From assembly GCA_038277395.1 (NCBI GenBank), contig CM076192.1:12312596-12376595 (forward strand): DNA of 64,000 bases, given 5' to 3'. A program made the translations under genes and the position numbers. The notes under the pieces are model-generated. The model ran no database searches. It worked only from the letters and a program-made list of their open reading frames with translations, and was not told where the DNA came from. This document shows positions 20,165 to 30,810 of this stretch, piece after piece. The DNA is from Dryocosmus kuriphilus (taxonomy: Eukaryota; Arthropoda; Insecta; Hymenoptera; Cynipidae). Numbering within the stretch: the stretch's first letter is position 1; each line of letters opens with the position of its first letter.

Positions 20165-22582
20165 TTACAGACTTACTCCCCCAAATGACCCATCATCCAA
20201 TTCTATAAAGCTATTGTCCCTTGCAGTTGTTCTTTTATACGATGAAGATGCATATTTGATGCCCTTGAATATGATTCTTCCATATTTTCTAACATTTACT
20301 TCTGCTTCAATTCCATTCCTTTGCAATAAAATTATCTCTTCATTGCTTAGCTCCGTCAGTTTTCCCCGTCCTAAAACAACACACTCATCATCAACTTGTT
20401 GACCCTTGCCTAGTGTATGACTTGATGATATTTTGTTCGCCAATGTCATAACCCTATCTGATGCGTTAACTTCCCTTGCTAGAAGGGCGAGAGAATCTTT
20501 CTTTGCAATTTTTTCAGAAATCTGAATCGCAACTCCGTGACTGGAATGTGTAGACTGTTTTAGAATAAGCATGCCTGACTCATATGGAAAAGTTGAAAAT
20601 GTGCATAATGGACCGCACATTCTTACAGCTGTAATCAAATGTGAAATTGCGTGTACATTATGTGTCATATTATGTTCTCCATATAGAATTTCAAATTCGC
20701 CTACAAAACGATCCAGAATTGTTTCGCATTTCTCTAAATCATTGGTCGATATTTTGAAAGTAAGCAAAAGAGAGATTCCTTCGACGAGTAATACGAAATG
20801 CTTTAAAAACAAATCTGGAAGTATTCCTGTTAAACAAGGAATGCCGTAGTGCAAGAGAAATGTTTTAGCTTGCGAAGCTTTCCACTTACTGCGTTTACTA
20901 ATAGACTTAGGCAATCTATGAATGTTATTAGGAGGCTTTATTGATCGTAGATTACAATCAAGTTCTGCTAAACATCGCGGATTACCTATATAATAATTTT
21001 TTTCAGGAGTCGAAAACCATAGTTTAAACAACGTGCCTAAAAGAACCCTAAGTAAAACGTTATGCAGGTAATCTGGAGGAAATCCCCAGAGGACGTTAAA
21101 GTAAGGTTTATTGAAAAACGGAGGTCGACCTTTGAACCCTTTAACGATTTTTCTGTCTTCTTCTGCCTTATTCATTTGTTGCCTGACTTCCGTTTCTTTT
21201 CTTTCTTCATATATTTGATCTAAAAAAGGGTACTTCCATGATTGAGTTTTTTTGTCCCCTACTACAGATCGCCCTGGATTATAACACCACGGACATCCAA
21301 ACTTGCCATTAAATTGAGTATTATTCATTAATTTTGGTCTAGCTACGGAATCCACACAACAGCAAAGAGGAATTACTTTGCTCAGTGTGGTTCGCCCTTC
21401 TAAATCAGTCCAAGATACCCCTTCGTTGGATAATACTTCCATATCATCACAAAAAGGTTTTACAAATGTATCGATGTCTGGACTTTTTGGACCAAACCAG
21501 ACATCTGACAAAATTAGCTTCTTACTCCTTAATTTAAATAGCAATTCGTTTATTGAAATCTGAATTGGCCAGCATGATGTATCCGATGATGTAAAGAATG
21601 AAGCGCCATCTAAGTTAAAGTTGAAAGTCAAATTATTTAAGCTGTAGAGTATATTTCCCGGTTTTTTTAAATTTCGATATATAATACCATCGTACATATC
21701 TCGAATGCATTCATCCCACTCCTGATGTGCCCTGTTTTGTTCATTCTCCCGGAGTGCGTTATAAATTTCGGGATCCTCGAGGAATGCTTTAATTTGTTTC
21801 TGCAAATCAAATGTTGCAAAAAAGTTACCTTTACTTAAATTGTTTGGAGTTGACGTGTTACACTTCTCCCATACAATTGGCTGTCTTCTTTTCTGGCGTC
21901 TTTTTATTTGAAGGAGATATGTACAACATTTGGGGCCATATAAATGATATTCTATAGTACTTAATATATGAAGGAATTGTTTGTCCCACAAATGCATGGT
22001 CTTCGGTAATTCATTAGGGCCAATTAATATCGTTAATATGTCCAGTAAGTCTTGGAAACCAATTTTTTTTAAATGATGTCGAGATGCAAATGTTTCTATC
22101 AGAAACATGGTTTCACCTACTGTAGTATTTGATCCTTCGAATAACGGTGTGAACATTAAATTTAAATCAAACGCCCGTCGCTCGGGTCTCTCTTCGTCTT
22201 GTCCACCTTCTTCTTGTTCTCCTTCCCTTGCTGCATGCGCAGACTGCTCATCATTCTCATTATTGTCGTCTGAGCTATCACTAGTATAGTAACTGCTCTC
22301 TTCAGTACTATAAGTACTAATTTTACAATCGGAAGAGTTTCTTTCAGATACAGGTGTATTGATATCGTTTCCAACGAAAACATCCTGTTGCTCGTAATCC
22401 ATTCTGGAGTTTGGTGTGTCAGTAGTGTACGTTTCTTCTTCATCTTGGAGAATCATAATTACATTTACATCATCATTTAAACTTATTATGCTGCTATGTA
22501 AGTTTTGATTTTCAATGTCGGTTTCATTTTCACTGCTATCGCTATATCTCCTCGGACGTCTAATATTGTGATTTTCACCCAT
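20165..22582 (-). CDS. CACTA/EnSpm-type transposase, intact single ORF
   Basis: About 805 codons without interruption. An in-frame GTG 18 bases upstream extends the frame, but the first ATG is at 22582. The first 150 residues are acidic and Ser-rich and probably disordered. The core resembles animal Tnp2-like transposases: NFNLDGASFFTSSDTSCWPI, LSDVWFGPKSPD, CCCVDSVARPKLMNNTQFNG, a zinc-binding CPWC, then GFPPDYLHNVLLRVLLG, and a C-terminal EFEILYGEHNMTHNVHAISH. The spaced Asp, Asp and Glu/His positions fit an RNase H-like DDE core, though I assign the catalytic residues only tentatively. A pyrimidine-rich stretch ending in tttcag|AG at about 22612-22616 on the minus strand looks like a splice acceptor, so a 5' non-coding exon is possible. 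No CACTA termini were located. It could be a young transposon or a domesticated gene. Confidence 0.8.
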   Translation of the reverse strand: MGENHNIRRPRRYSDSSENETDIENQNLHSSIISLNDDVNVIMILQDEEETYTTDTPNSRMDYEQQDVFVGNDINTPVSERNSSDCKISTYSTEESSYYTSDSSDDNNENDEQSAHAAREGEQEEGGQDEERPERRAFDLNLMFTPLFEGSNTTVGETMFLIETFASRHHLKKIGFQDLLDILTILIGPNELPKTMHLWDKQFLHILSTIEYHLYGPKCCTYLLQIKRRQKRRQPIVWEKCNTSTPNNLSKGNFFATFDLQKQIKAFLEDPEIYNALRENEQNRAHQEWDECIRDMYDGIIYRNLKKPGNILYSLNNLTFNFNLDGASFFTSSDTSCWPIQISINELLFKLRSKKLILSDVWFGPKSPDIDTFVKPFCDDMEVLSNEGVSWTDLEGRTTLSKVIPLCCCVDSVARPKLMNNTQFNGKFGCPWCYNPGRSVVGDKKTQSWKYPFLDQIYEERKETEVRQQMNKAEEDRKIVKGFKGRPPFFNKPYFNVLWGFPPDYLHNVLLRVLLGTLFKLWFSTPEKNYYIGNPRCLAELDCNLRSIKPPNNIHRLPKSISKRSKWKASQAKTFLLHYGIPCLTGILPDLFLKHFVLLVEGISLLLTFKISTNDLEKCETILDRFVGEFEILYGEHNMTHNVHAISHLITAVRMCGPLCTFSTFPYESGMLILKQSTHSSHGVAIQISEKIAKKDSLALLAREVNASDRVMTLANKISSSHTLGKGQQVDDECVVLGRGKLTELSNEEIILLQRNGIEAEVNVRKYGRIIFKGIKYASSSYKRTTARDNSFIELDDGSFGGVSL

Positions 22583-23430
22583 TTTTTCATCACTGCTCAC
22601 GTTTCTTTCCTCTGAAATTACAAAGTGTAAAAAAAATTCATTTCATTTGAACACATAGTTTTTGGCTGATACGAGTTGAGCGTTCGCAGTTTTCCGAGCG
22701 CGTGCGACTTGAGCGTACCACGGCGTGCGCCTCGAGTCTCGGACAACGCTTCGATTGGGTGTTGATACTTTCATATAATTTTCTTATGGTTTCAATCGCG
22801 ATTTTTTCGGATGAAACAAATATTTTATGGATATGGATAGAAAATGTTAATCGTTTGTTTCACCTTTGAAGGCACGCGTCTGCATTTAGCGCGCGAAGCT
22901 TTTACATTTTGTCGAAACATTCCATGTCAGGAAAATAAACAATTCAAGTTACATAATTTTTTTGACAAGTAATGAATTGTTAATTACAATAAAGTAATAC
23001 TTTTTACCCTACGTTAAGGCTCATTTAGTGCTCCCCGAATATGGTATTTAAACACTAAAAAGAATTGTCTAAACAAATTTACCAAAAAAAAATCATTTTT
23101 TTTCATTTTTTTTCCATAATTTCAGGCTCATTTAAGGCTCCTAAAATATCGTCGACCGAAAGTCGTGCGATTTTTCCTTTGGCCTTTTTTTTTTGTTATA
23201 TATGGTGTTGTGCCACCTTAATGTTATAAAATATAAGTGAAGAAAATCATAAAACCCATTCTTTCCACTCGCATAATGTAGACCTCATTAAGGACTAGTT
23301 TGGGCCCGTAATCCCAACTTCAGGACTCCAATACGCGCTCGATGTTAGTACATCCCCATATATTTGTGCGTATATGGGACATAATTAAAGATCGAACCAT
23401 TAACCCGTGTAATTTGTTAATTTTGAGTTT

Positions 23431-23600
23431 TTTGTTAAAGCTCTTTCGGCTTTAACAAATACATTCTCATCATTTTGTGTCGCGCTTCGCACTCGAATAA
23501 AGTTTGTAGGTCTTTCTAAGGTGAACAATTCTGTTTTACAATATTTTCTCATGTCTCGCATAGTTTTGCTGCAAAGTGGATTTCTTTATATTCATTAATA
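23431..23600 (+). mobile_element. fragment of the ACATTCTCATC repeat family
   Basis: An 11-bp perfect stem (23431-23441 with 23449-23459, loop tctttcg) is followed directly by tACATTCTCATC and then gcgcttcgcactcg and gtgaacaattctg phrases, the same order as in the full copies at 25.6 and 32.1 kb. Confidence 0.65.
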
Positions 23601-24109
23601 TATAATTGAAAATGTATTATAATAATATAATTGAATATATAATATATAATATAATTGAAAATTTTTCAACATTCAAGAAAGGAATCATAAGTACATATAG
23701 ACAGTGACATACCGAATTGAAAATGCCACGAAACTATATCTGGCTCCTTGACTAATTCTAAAAGTTTAATTTGTGCTGCCTTCAAAGTAAAATTGTTCAT
23801 AAATAATCTACCTTGGGTTGCCAAGTCGGATCATAATTTCTTCAAGTTTTTGCAGATCTAAATCATCTTTGCAGTAATAGTTTGAAGTGCCCATCTATGT
23901 AAATTGAAATAAACGTCTAAATAGCTATATATTCACCAAGAATGTATTACTGTATTACAAAAAGTTTCTATTTAATATTGATAATTCCATCTGCTTCGAA
24001 GAACTGATTTTTAATGCATGAATATCAAATTATTTAAAAACAATACAATAAATTTACATTTAAAAAAATTTTAAGCTACCCTTATGAATCTCCAAGAGAT
24101 TACGCTTTT

Positions 24110-24715
24110 TTAAAGTTAATCGGTAATTTCAGAATACCCAGTAATTTGTTAACTAATTTCCAATTGGGTAAACAATTTTAATTTGTTTAAGCATTTATTT
24201 CTTCAGGTAAGTTGCGAAGTGAATGCACTTTATAGACGTCATGAGATAATTATTTAATCATTACAATAAAATAAAGATTTTTAATATTTGTAAGTACTTA
24301 TTTATTTTGTTAGAATTATTTTAAATGTTTAAATAAATGTAAATAACCTAAACAATTTCAATTTGTTTAACAATTTAAGCGTATTTGTAGAAAACAAATT
24401 AGTACTTACAAATATTAAAAATCTGACAAAAATTTGGTGAGATTGAAATACAACGTTTCTCTTGTTTGTTTTAGGTAAACTAATTACATATTTGAACAAA
24501 TACGTATTTTTAAGTAATTATAAAATTATTTAAACACATTATTTTAATGTAATGATTAATTTAAGGAACTCATAACGTCTATAAAATACATTTAAATATT
24601 TCGTGAATTACTCAAAAATAAACGTTTAAACAAATTAGAATTATTTAAATAATTGAAAATTAGTTTACAAATTACAGGGCATTCTTAAATTATCGATTAA
24701 TGACAATTTATGGAA
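24110..24715. repeat. foldback element, about 600 bp
   Basis: The left arm (24110 to about 24340, with taatttgttaactaatttcc and tttatagacgtcatgag) is mirrored by the right arm (about 24480-24715, with ctcataacgtctataaaa and aattagtttacaaattac). Divergence is moderate and it is non-coding. Confidence 0.65.
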
Positions 24716-25510
24716 AAAAAATCAAAGAGTGTTCATAAACTGCAATATTACGTAAAACTGCAATTTGCCACTTTTGCTGTTTTCTTTGGAAACCCATGAG
24801 GGTGGCTTATCATTTTTCAAGCTCAAAATTTATGATTGATTCTTATTCTCTGAGAAATTTTGGACAAACTACTGAAGCACGAGATTTTTGCTATTAATTA
24901 TCGTATTATCAAAAAAAAAGCAAAAATCTTGGAATTTTGAAAATTTTTTAACGCTATCATTTAGGTCAGTCTGAGAAGTCCCCTTTTTTATAAACCCCAA
25001 AATTGGTAAATGATTTAGCCCGGAACAGAACCCAACCCCTGTAAGTAGGCAACCCGTCGGGGTGTGTCCGTAGCCCCCTTGTTATACTACTGTTTATAAT
25101 AAAGAATAATTTTTAAAATCCCTTAAAAGCAGATACCTTATCCTAAAATAAAGTTCTGGAATGGCAAGTAAAATAATGATGCGGTTTTAATGCAAAAAAG
25201 TAGTTTATAGTTTTAAATTTTCTAGCTTAATCCTGCAGTATCAAAACTTTCCATTTTTGTCTCGCCATTTGAATCTTGGGGAAGTTCCAACAGCTGCCAT
25301 TTGAAAGACGGGAGAAAAGAGTCATAAAAAAGGGGCGCTTTAAAATTTCAAATCGCAGAGATCTCTGTCAAAAATATACCTATAGCTCTAAGTTGAGGGT
25401 CAAAGTTATTACCTGAACAACATTACGATTGCAGTTTTGCCAGTTTAGTGTCAACTCTGACAACTTCAGGACAGGCTTAAAAGTGATCAAAGTAAGTATA
25501 TTTTTTCGCG

Positions 25511-25606
25511 ATGAAAGTTAATTTTTTACGTGTGCGGTACATTATTGATAATACAGAATGCGTTGTGCCTAAACAATATATTAAAAATTTTGTGGAGTGT
25601 TTGTGG
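25511..25606 (+). CDS. candidate N-terminal exon of the BEN-domain gene
   Basis: ATG at 25511 opens MKVNFLRVRYIIDNTECVVP followed by KQYIKNF. This resembles the short N-terminal beta-rich segment often found at the start of insect BEN-domain proteins, but the resemblance is from memory and weak. The frame then runs into the repeat copy that starts at 25614, so the natural exon end is hidden or destroyed. If real, it would be joined to the exons from 34272 across a TE-filled intron of more than 8 kb. Confidence 0.3.
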
Positions 25607-25613
25607 CAAAAAA

Positions 25614-26842
25614 GTCTGCCCGCTTCGCGGGCACATTCTCTTCGCGCGAAGTATGAGCGCGCCTGGGGCGCGCGTCTGTTGGCACTCGCGCTTCGCGCTC
25701 GACATTTGACTCGCGCTTCGCGCTCGATAGATTATTCACCTCGCGCTACGCGCTCGGTGTTTCTGGATGGTATAAACCTTTAAATTAAAAATTCCAAAAG
25801 AAATTATTTTACTTAAGGCTCTATAGCCCTTAAGAAATACATTCTCATCATGACACTCGCGCTTCGCGCTCGCTAATTACATTTTTTAAAACGCATTGTA
25901 GATTGGTAAAGTTTTTTAGTGATTTTCCAAATTTTCACAATAGAGGATTTCGATTCTTAAAAGTAAAACGAGTCTAACGAATAAATTTTGTAGCTCTTTC
26001 CAAGGTGAACAATTCTGCTTGTTAATATTTTCTCATATCTTGCACAGTTTTGCTGAAAAGTGGTTTGCTTTATATTTCATACAATGTTTCACGAATAACT
26101 CAAAAACTACGCATCTGATCAAAAAAATGATAGAAAGCAAATTTGTAGACCTTTCTGAGGTGAACAATTTTGTTTATTATTATTTTTCCGTATCTTCCAT
26201 AATTTGGCGGGAAATTTGAAATTTTTCATTTTTAATAACGTTTTATCGATTAAAACAAAAACCGTGCATTTTATCAAAAAATTGTTGAAACAAAATTTGT
26301 AGATCTTTTTAAATTGAACAACTTTGTTCTTTACTATTCTTCTTTATCTTGAATATTTTGGCGGGAAACCAGAGTTTTTAAATTTTAATAGCGTTTTCTT
26401 GATTAAAACAAAAACCGTTCATTTTATCGAAAAACGGTTAAGACAAAATTTGTAGATTTTTTTGAGATGAACAATTTTATTCTCTTACGTTTTTTTTGTA
26501 TCTCTCATAGTTTAGTCGGAAAATGAATTTCTTGATTTTGTGTAAACCGTTCTTGATGGATAAAACCATAACCGTTGGTCAAAAACCGCTGGTTCACGAA
26601 CTGGTCCTTTATTTTTGGACCTTAAAGTAGTGTGCCAAAGCGCAATCCAATCCGATTAGTCCTTCGAAAGTTATCGTGGGAACAGACGACAACGACAACG
26701 ACAACGACGACGACAACGACGACAACGCCAACAGACAGACAGACACGGTCGTAAAAACCATTTTTTCGGATTCAGGAGGTCTTAAAACGTGGAGATTTCA
26801 TGAAATCCGCGAAAGTCAAATTTTGCATAAATCTAATACCTT
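25614..26842 (+). mobile_element. ACATTCTCATC-family repeat, copy A
   Basis: It begins with a 7-bp hairpin TGCCCGC/GCGGGCA (25617-25633), then cattctc, several gcgcttcgcgctcg blocks, a second hairpin plus tACATTCTCATC (25812-25848), AT-rich body, a gacaac microsatellite (26685-26745), and an end near aaatctaatacctt. Non-coding. An inverted partner lies at 30811-32133. Short complementary end motifs, a terminal hairpin and an internal microsatellite suggest a Helentron-associated or other non-autonomous element, but this is inference. Confidence 0.65.
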
Positions 26843-27361
26843 GAAACGGTTGGATACATCCCTATATTCATATTTTCATAAGTGGGATAGTGAAGCGTGA
26901 AGAAAAGGCGATTAATGAGGTAAAAGGTGATAGTGAGAACCGATCAAGGTACGGGTTCATTCATCGGAATATATATATGTCAGTAGGCCAGCAGGAAAAA
27001 TAAAATCCTCGGTGCGCATGACAGGGCGTGAAGGTAGGGAGACCAGCGGTACCAAGACGCGCTGACAATATATTCACGGAATCGCGACGATCAAGAGCTC
27101 TCTTCGCTGGCCCGACCATCGAGGCGGTCGACTGGAAAAGTCGCGTAGAATTTTCCACGGACGTCCGACGCGCGCGTTCCACTGGCCAACGGACTTCAAT
27201 CTTTTAGTCATTCCGAGCATCCAGGAACGTGTGAGTACCAGATAGCGGTTCTTGAGGAACCTAAGGGCATACCTTACTTTATTATTAAAATACACTTTAG
27301 AACCTTATATTGAGCTGACCTGTCCTCAAGGTTTGAGCGTGGCTGGATTTGGCATTTAGTG

Positions 27362-27695
27362 GGTAACGAAAGTCTTCCTCTACCAGATCTTCGATCTGGG
27401 GCTCAAGACTAAATTACCGAACACTGGGCACAAATCGGCGGCGTCACTCCCTGAGGTAGGGTCTGGAAGCTTAAAACCATCCAGATCCAACGTCGCGAAA
27501 AGGAAATAAGAATCCTAATCGCACTTTCTACCAGGTTTAACTACCTGGGGCTTGTGCGATCTGAATTCGGTTGACCCTAGTAGCGCGCAAAGATTGGATA
27601 AGGATGAAGCACAATTTTGCTCCAATGCTGAAGAAAGACTTCTGTGAATACTAGACGCACCCTCTACCAGGTTCAATATCTGGGGCTCGTGCGTC
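27362..27695 (+). ncRNA. three covarying structured hairpin modules
   Basis: Module 1 has outer stem AGTCTT/AAGACT (27371-27376, 27405-27410) and inner stem CCAGATC/GATCTGG, with a further GGTAA/TTACC pair outside. Module 2 has ATCGCAC/GTGCGAT (27518-27524, 27554-27560) and CCAGGT/ACCTGG. Module 3 has GACGCAC/GTGCGTC (27654-27660, 27689-27695) and CCAGGT/ATCTGG. Between the stems each has the same asymmetric pair: YYTCTA on the left and GGCTY on the right. Stem bases differ but complementarity is kept, as expected for selected RNA structure. Strand is inferred from the ORF at 28193. Confidence 0.6.
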
Positions 27696-27929
27696 CTGAA
27701 TTCCTTGGAAGTTTGAGTATCAGAGATACATTGCCTCAAATGTTACTCCGCTGTTCACATTCGAATCTGGAAGTCCTAAGGTGTAATTGTACACCCAAGA
27801 TGGAAATCTAGATTCGATTAGTGACCCCAAAACGCTCAATATAAGTAGCTTTAATTTTGTACGTTCGCTGCCGGACTAGAAAGTCTGAAGACTTGTGAAC
27901 TTTGGAATAGGCAACTGAGGTGAAATCCT

Positions 27930-27961
27930 GTCCAAGGCATGGCACTTAGCCTGGGCTGGAC
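27930..27961 (+). ncRNA. additional hairpin of similar architecture
   Basis: Outer stem GTCCA/TGGAC (27930-27934, 27957-27961) and inner stem AGGC/GCCT with a one-sided GGGC interior. This resembles the GGCTY side of the three modules upstream but lacks the left YYTCTA. Confidence 0.35.
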
Positions 27962-28192
27962 GAAGCTTCGGTTAGTGTAAATCTCAGTAAATAAAGATAA
28001 AATTGTCCTGGATGCTCTAAAAAAGGTCAGGTAGGGCTTAGATAAATCGACCGGCTACTCCGGAAGCACAAAAAAAAAGGGGGTTCCCATGATTCTCTCG
28101 TTCCAGCGCTCCTGTAAACCTGCGATCCCCAACTTCACCACAAAGAATTAAAAATTTGTTATAAAAAAGGAAAAAACAAAAACGGAACCTCC

Positions 28193-28492
28193 ATGAGTTC
28201 CCATAGAGTTAAAATCGCGTTCTTTGAGTCGTCTGCCGACGTAGAGCTGAGAACTACAGAAAATTACATTTGTGAAGAATTTTTGATAAAAAACTATTTT
28301 CGTTTCCGAGACCTGCGTCTGAAAAATAGCAAAGAAATCAGACCGCGTGTAGATGGGCCACCTATTCTTGTTCCAAGGGTTTCACTGTTAGTAAAGTTAA
28401 ATAATCGGGTGGTAAGGGCGAGTTTTAACGTTCTACCCAACCTCGATCCGATTTGTGTAATCGGACTCGAATTGTTGGACAGGACCCATTAA
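28193..28492 (+). CDS. 99-codon ORF, retropepsin-like C-terminal half
   Basis: ATG at 28193, stop at 28490-28492. The C-terminal half reads VPRVSLLVKLNNRVVRASFN and then PICVIGLELLD, resembling the second part of a retroviral-type protease, where a hydrophobic I[LI]G.[ED].L turn follows two strands. No Asp-Ser/Thr-Gly active site precedes it. A similar short ORF ending ILGMAAIEL lies at 59061-59396 in a gypsy leader. It may be a decayed protease or an accessory fold. Confidence 0.4.
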   Translation: MSSHRVKIAFFESSADVELRTTENYICEEFLIKNYFRFRDLRLKNSKEIRPRVDGPPILVPRVSLLVKLNNRVVRASFNVLPNLDPICVIGLELLDRTH

Positions 28493-28749
28493 AAGCAAAT
28501 CAGAACACAATCTTCAGTCATTTTCAATATTGCTGGAGAAATCTGAGATGCGACATCACTATTAAAATCATATACAAAACAATAAATTTCCATTAAAATC
28601 AAACTCAGATCAGGTGAGACTCAGTAAATGCACAAAGGCACGCAGTTTTGAAACTCGACCAAGGTAAATCTCAGCTCAGCGCGGGCACACGACTCTAACA
28701 TAGAATTTTAAATGGGCTCAAATGACCCCAAAAGATAAATAACGTTACA

Positions 28750-30800
28750 ACCTTCTCTGATGAGAATGTAAAAATTGCATTTTTCAGCCAAACTGTGTAA
28801 AAAATGAAGAAATTTACGTTTTAGATATAAATTCATTGATTGGTGAGCGCGAGACAGGTGATGAGAATGCGCCTGAGTAGCGGGCAGATTTTTCAATAAC
28901 TATCCAATCCGATTAGTCGCTGAAAAGTGGTTTTCTTTATATTTCATAACATATTTCACGAATAACTCAAAAAAACTACGCGTCTGATCAAACAAATGAT
29001 AGAGAGCAAATTTGTAGAACTTTTTGAGGTGAACAATTTTACTTCCTTACATTTTTTTTGTATCTCTCATAGTTTAGCCGGAAAATGGATTTTTTGATTT
29101 TGTGAAAACCGTTTTTGATGGATAAAACCATAACCGTTGGTCAAAAGTGGCCGGTTAACGAACTCGTCCTTACTTTTTACACTTTAAAGAAGTGTGCCAA
29201 AGCGCAATCCAATCCGATTAGTCCTTCGAAAGTTATCGTGTCCACAGACTACGACAACAACGACGACAACGACGACAACAACGACAGACAGACACCAACG
29301 TAAAACCTTTTTTTTTCGGATTCAGGGGGTCATGAAACGTCGAGATTTCATGAAATCCGCGAAAGTCAGTTTTCACATAAAACTAATACCTTCTCATTGA
29401 GATGAGAATGTAAAAAACTGTTTAAAGTTTTAAAGGAAAGTGGCCAAGCAGACAAACCCAACATGTATTACCCTGCTAGGATTTTGAATATCGGAGGTAA
29501 GATTCAGTTCTTTCAAATAAAGAAACTAGCTGTGAAATATATCAATCTCGGGTGTTTCATTTAATTCTATTTATATTTTTTTTGTGCTGTTTAAAACTTA
29601 AAAAACTTGTTACACATATCAAAAGAAAAATACATCTTAGATATTTAAAAAATAATCATAATAAGGTGGAAAAAACTTGAACTTTTTTACATTCTCATCT
29701 CAATGAGAAGGTATTAGATTTATGCAAAATTTGACTTTCGCGGATTTCATGAAATCTCCACGTTTTAAGACCTCCTGAATCCGAAAAAATGGTTTTTACG
29801 ACCGTGTCTGTCTGTCTGTTGGCGTTGTCGTCGTTGTCGTCGTTGTCGTTGTCGTTGTCGTCTGTTCCCACGATAACTTTCGAAGGACTAATCGGATTGG
29901 ATTGCGCTTTGGCACACTACTTTAAGGTCCGAAAAGAAAGGACGAGTTCGTTAACCAGCGGTTTTTGACCAACGGTTATGGTTTTATCCATCAAAAACGG
30001 TTTACACAAAATCAAGAAATTCATTTTCCGATTAAACTATGAGAGATACAAAAAAAACGTAAGAAAGTAAAATTGTTCATCTCAAAAAAATCTACAAATT
30101 TTGTCTCAACCGTTTTTCGATAAAATGAACGGTTTTTGTTTTAATCAAGAAAACGCTATTAAAATTTAAAAACTGTGGTTTCCCGCCAAAATATTCAAGA
30201 TACAAAAAAATGGTAAAGAACAAAGTTGTTCAATTTAAAAAGGTCTCCAAATTTTGTTTTAACCATTTTTTCACAAAATGCACGGTTTTTGTTTTAATCG
30301 ATAAAACGTTATTAAAAATTGAAGATTTCAAATTTCCCGCCAAACTATGGAAGATACGGAAAAATAATAATAAATAAAGTTGTTCACCTCAAGAAGATCT
30401 ACAAATTTTCTCTCCGTCGTTTTTTTGATCAGACGCGTAGTTTTTGAATTATTCGTGAAATATGTTAATTCGTTATAAAAAAATCTACTTTTCGGCAAAA
30501 GTATGCGAGATACGTGAAAATATCAACAAGCAGAATTATTCACCTTCCAAGAACCTACAAATTCCCGTGAAACGATTTTTTGATACAACCCATACTTTCT
30601 TCATTAAACGTATAATACCGTTCTTTTAATCAAAAAATACATTACTGTACAGTCAATAAAAGTTATTTAAAGTTATTGAAAAATCTGCCCGCTACTCAGG
30701 CGCATTCTCATCACCTGTCTCGCGCTCACCAATCAATGAATTTATATCTAAAACGTAAATTTCTTCATTTTTTACATAGTTTGGCTGAAAAATGCAATTT
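28750..30800. mobile_element. partial ACATTCTCATC-family copies in inverted orientation
   Basis: 28920-29411 is a forward partial copy (gacaac microsatellite near 29250, ending GATGAGAATGT at 29401-29411). 29689-30560 is a reverse copy beginning ACATTCTCATCTCAATGAG. 28750-28905 and 30660-30800 are outer pieces that also match each other in reverse. Together they form a palindromic arrangement about a spacer at 29412-29688. Confidence 0.6.
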
Positions 30801-30810
30801 TTTTATTATT

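Larger units (their letters stand above)
22620..25490. other. non-coding region with repeat fragments
   Basis: No gene is seen. It holds a fragment of the 25-32 kb repeat family (23431-23600), a foldback (24110-24715), and short GC-rich stretches near 22680-22750 with no ORF. A good splice donor, caa|aGTAAGTAT, occurs at 25492. Confidence 0.5.
26860..28740. other. leader-like region between inverted repeat copies
   Basis: This stretch is less AT-rich than its surroundings and carries no long ORF up to 28193. It contains ggatttggcatttagtgggt near 27347, which could be an LTR-element primer-binding area. Three related hairpins follow (27371-27700), then further hairpins near 27764-27810 and 27930-27961, and a 99-codon ORF at 28193. 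The layout resembles the 5' end of the gypsy element at 56.3-59.4 kb. No LTR pair is found. Confidence 0.4.

Noticed and set aside
27654..27695. Module 3 as a tRNA T-arm
   Set aside because: A CCAGG-TTCAATA-TCTGG arm can be drawn, but the other two modules have loops of different length and no tRNA body surrounds it.
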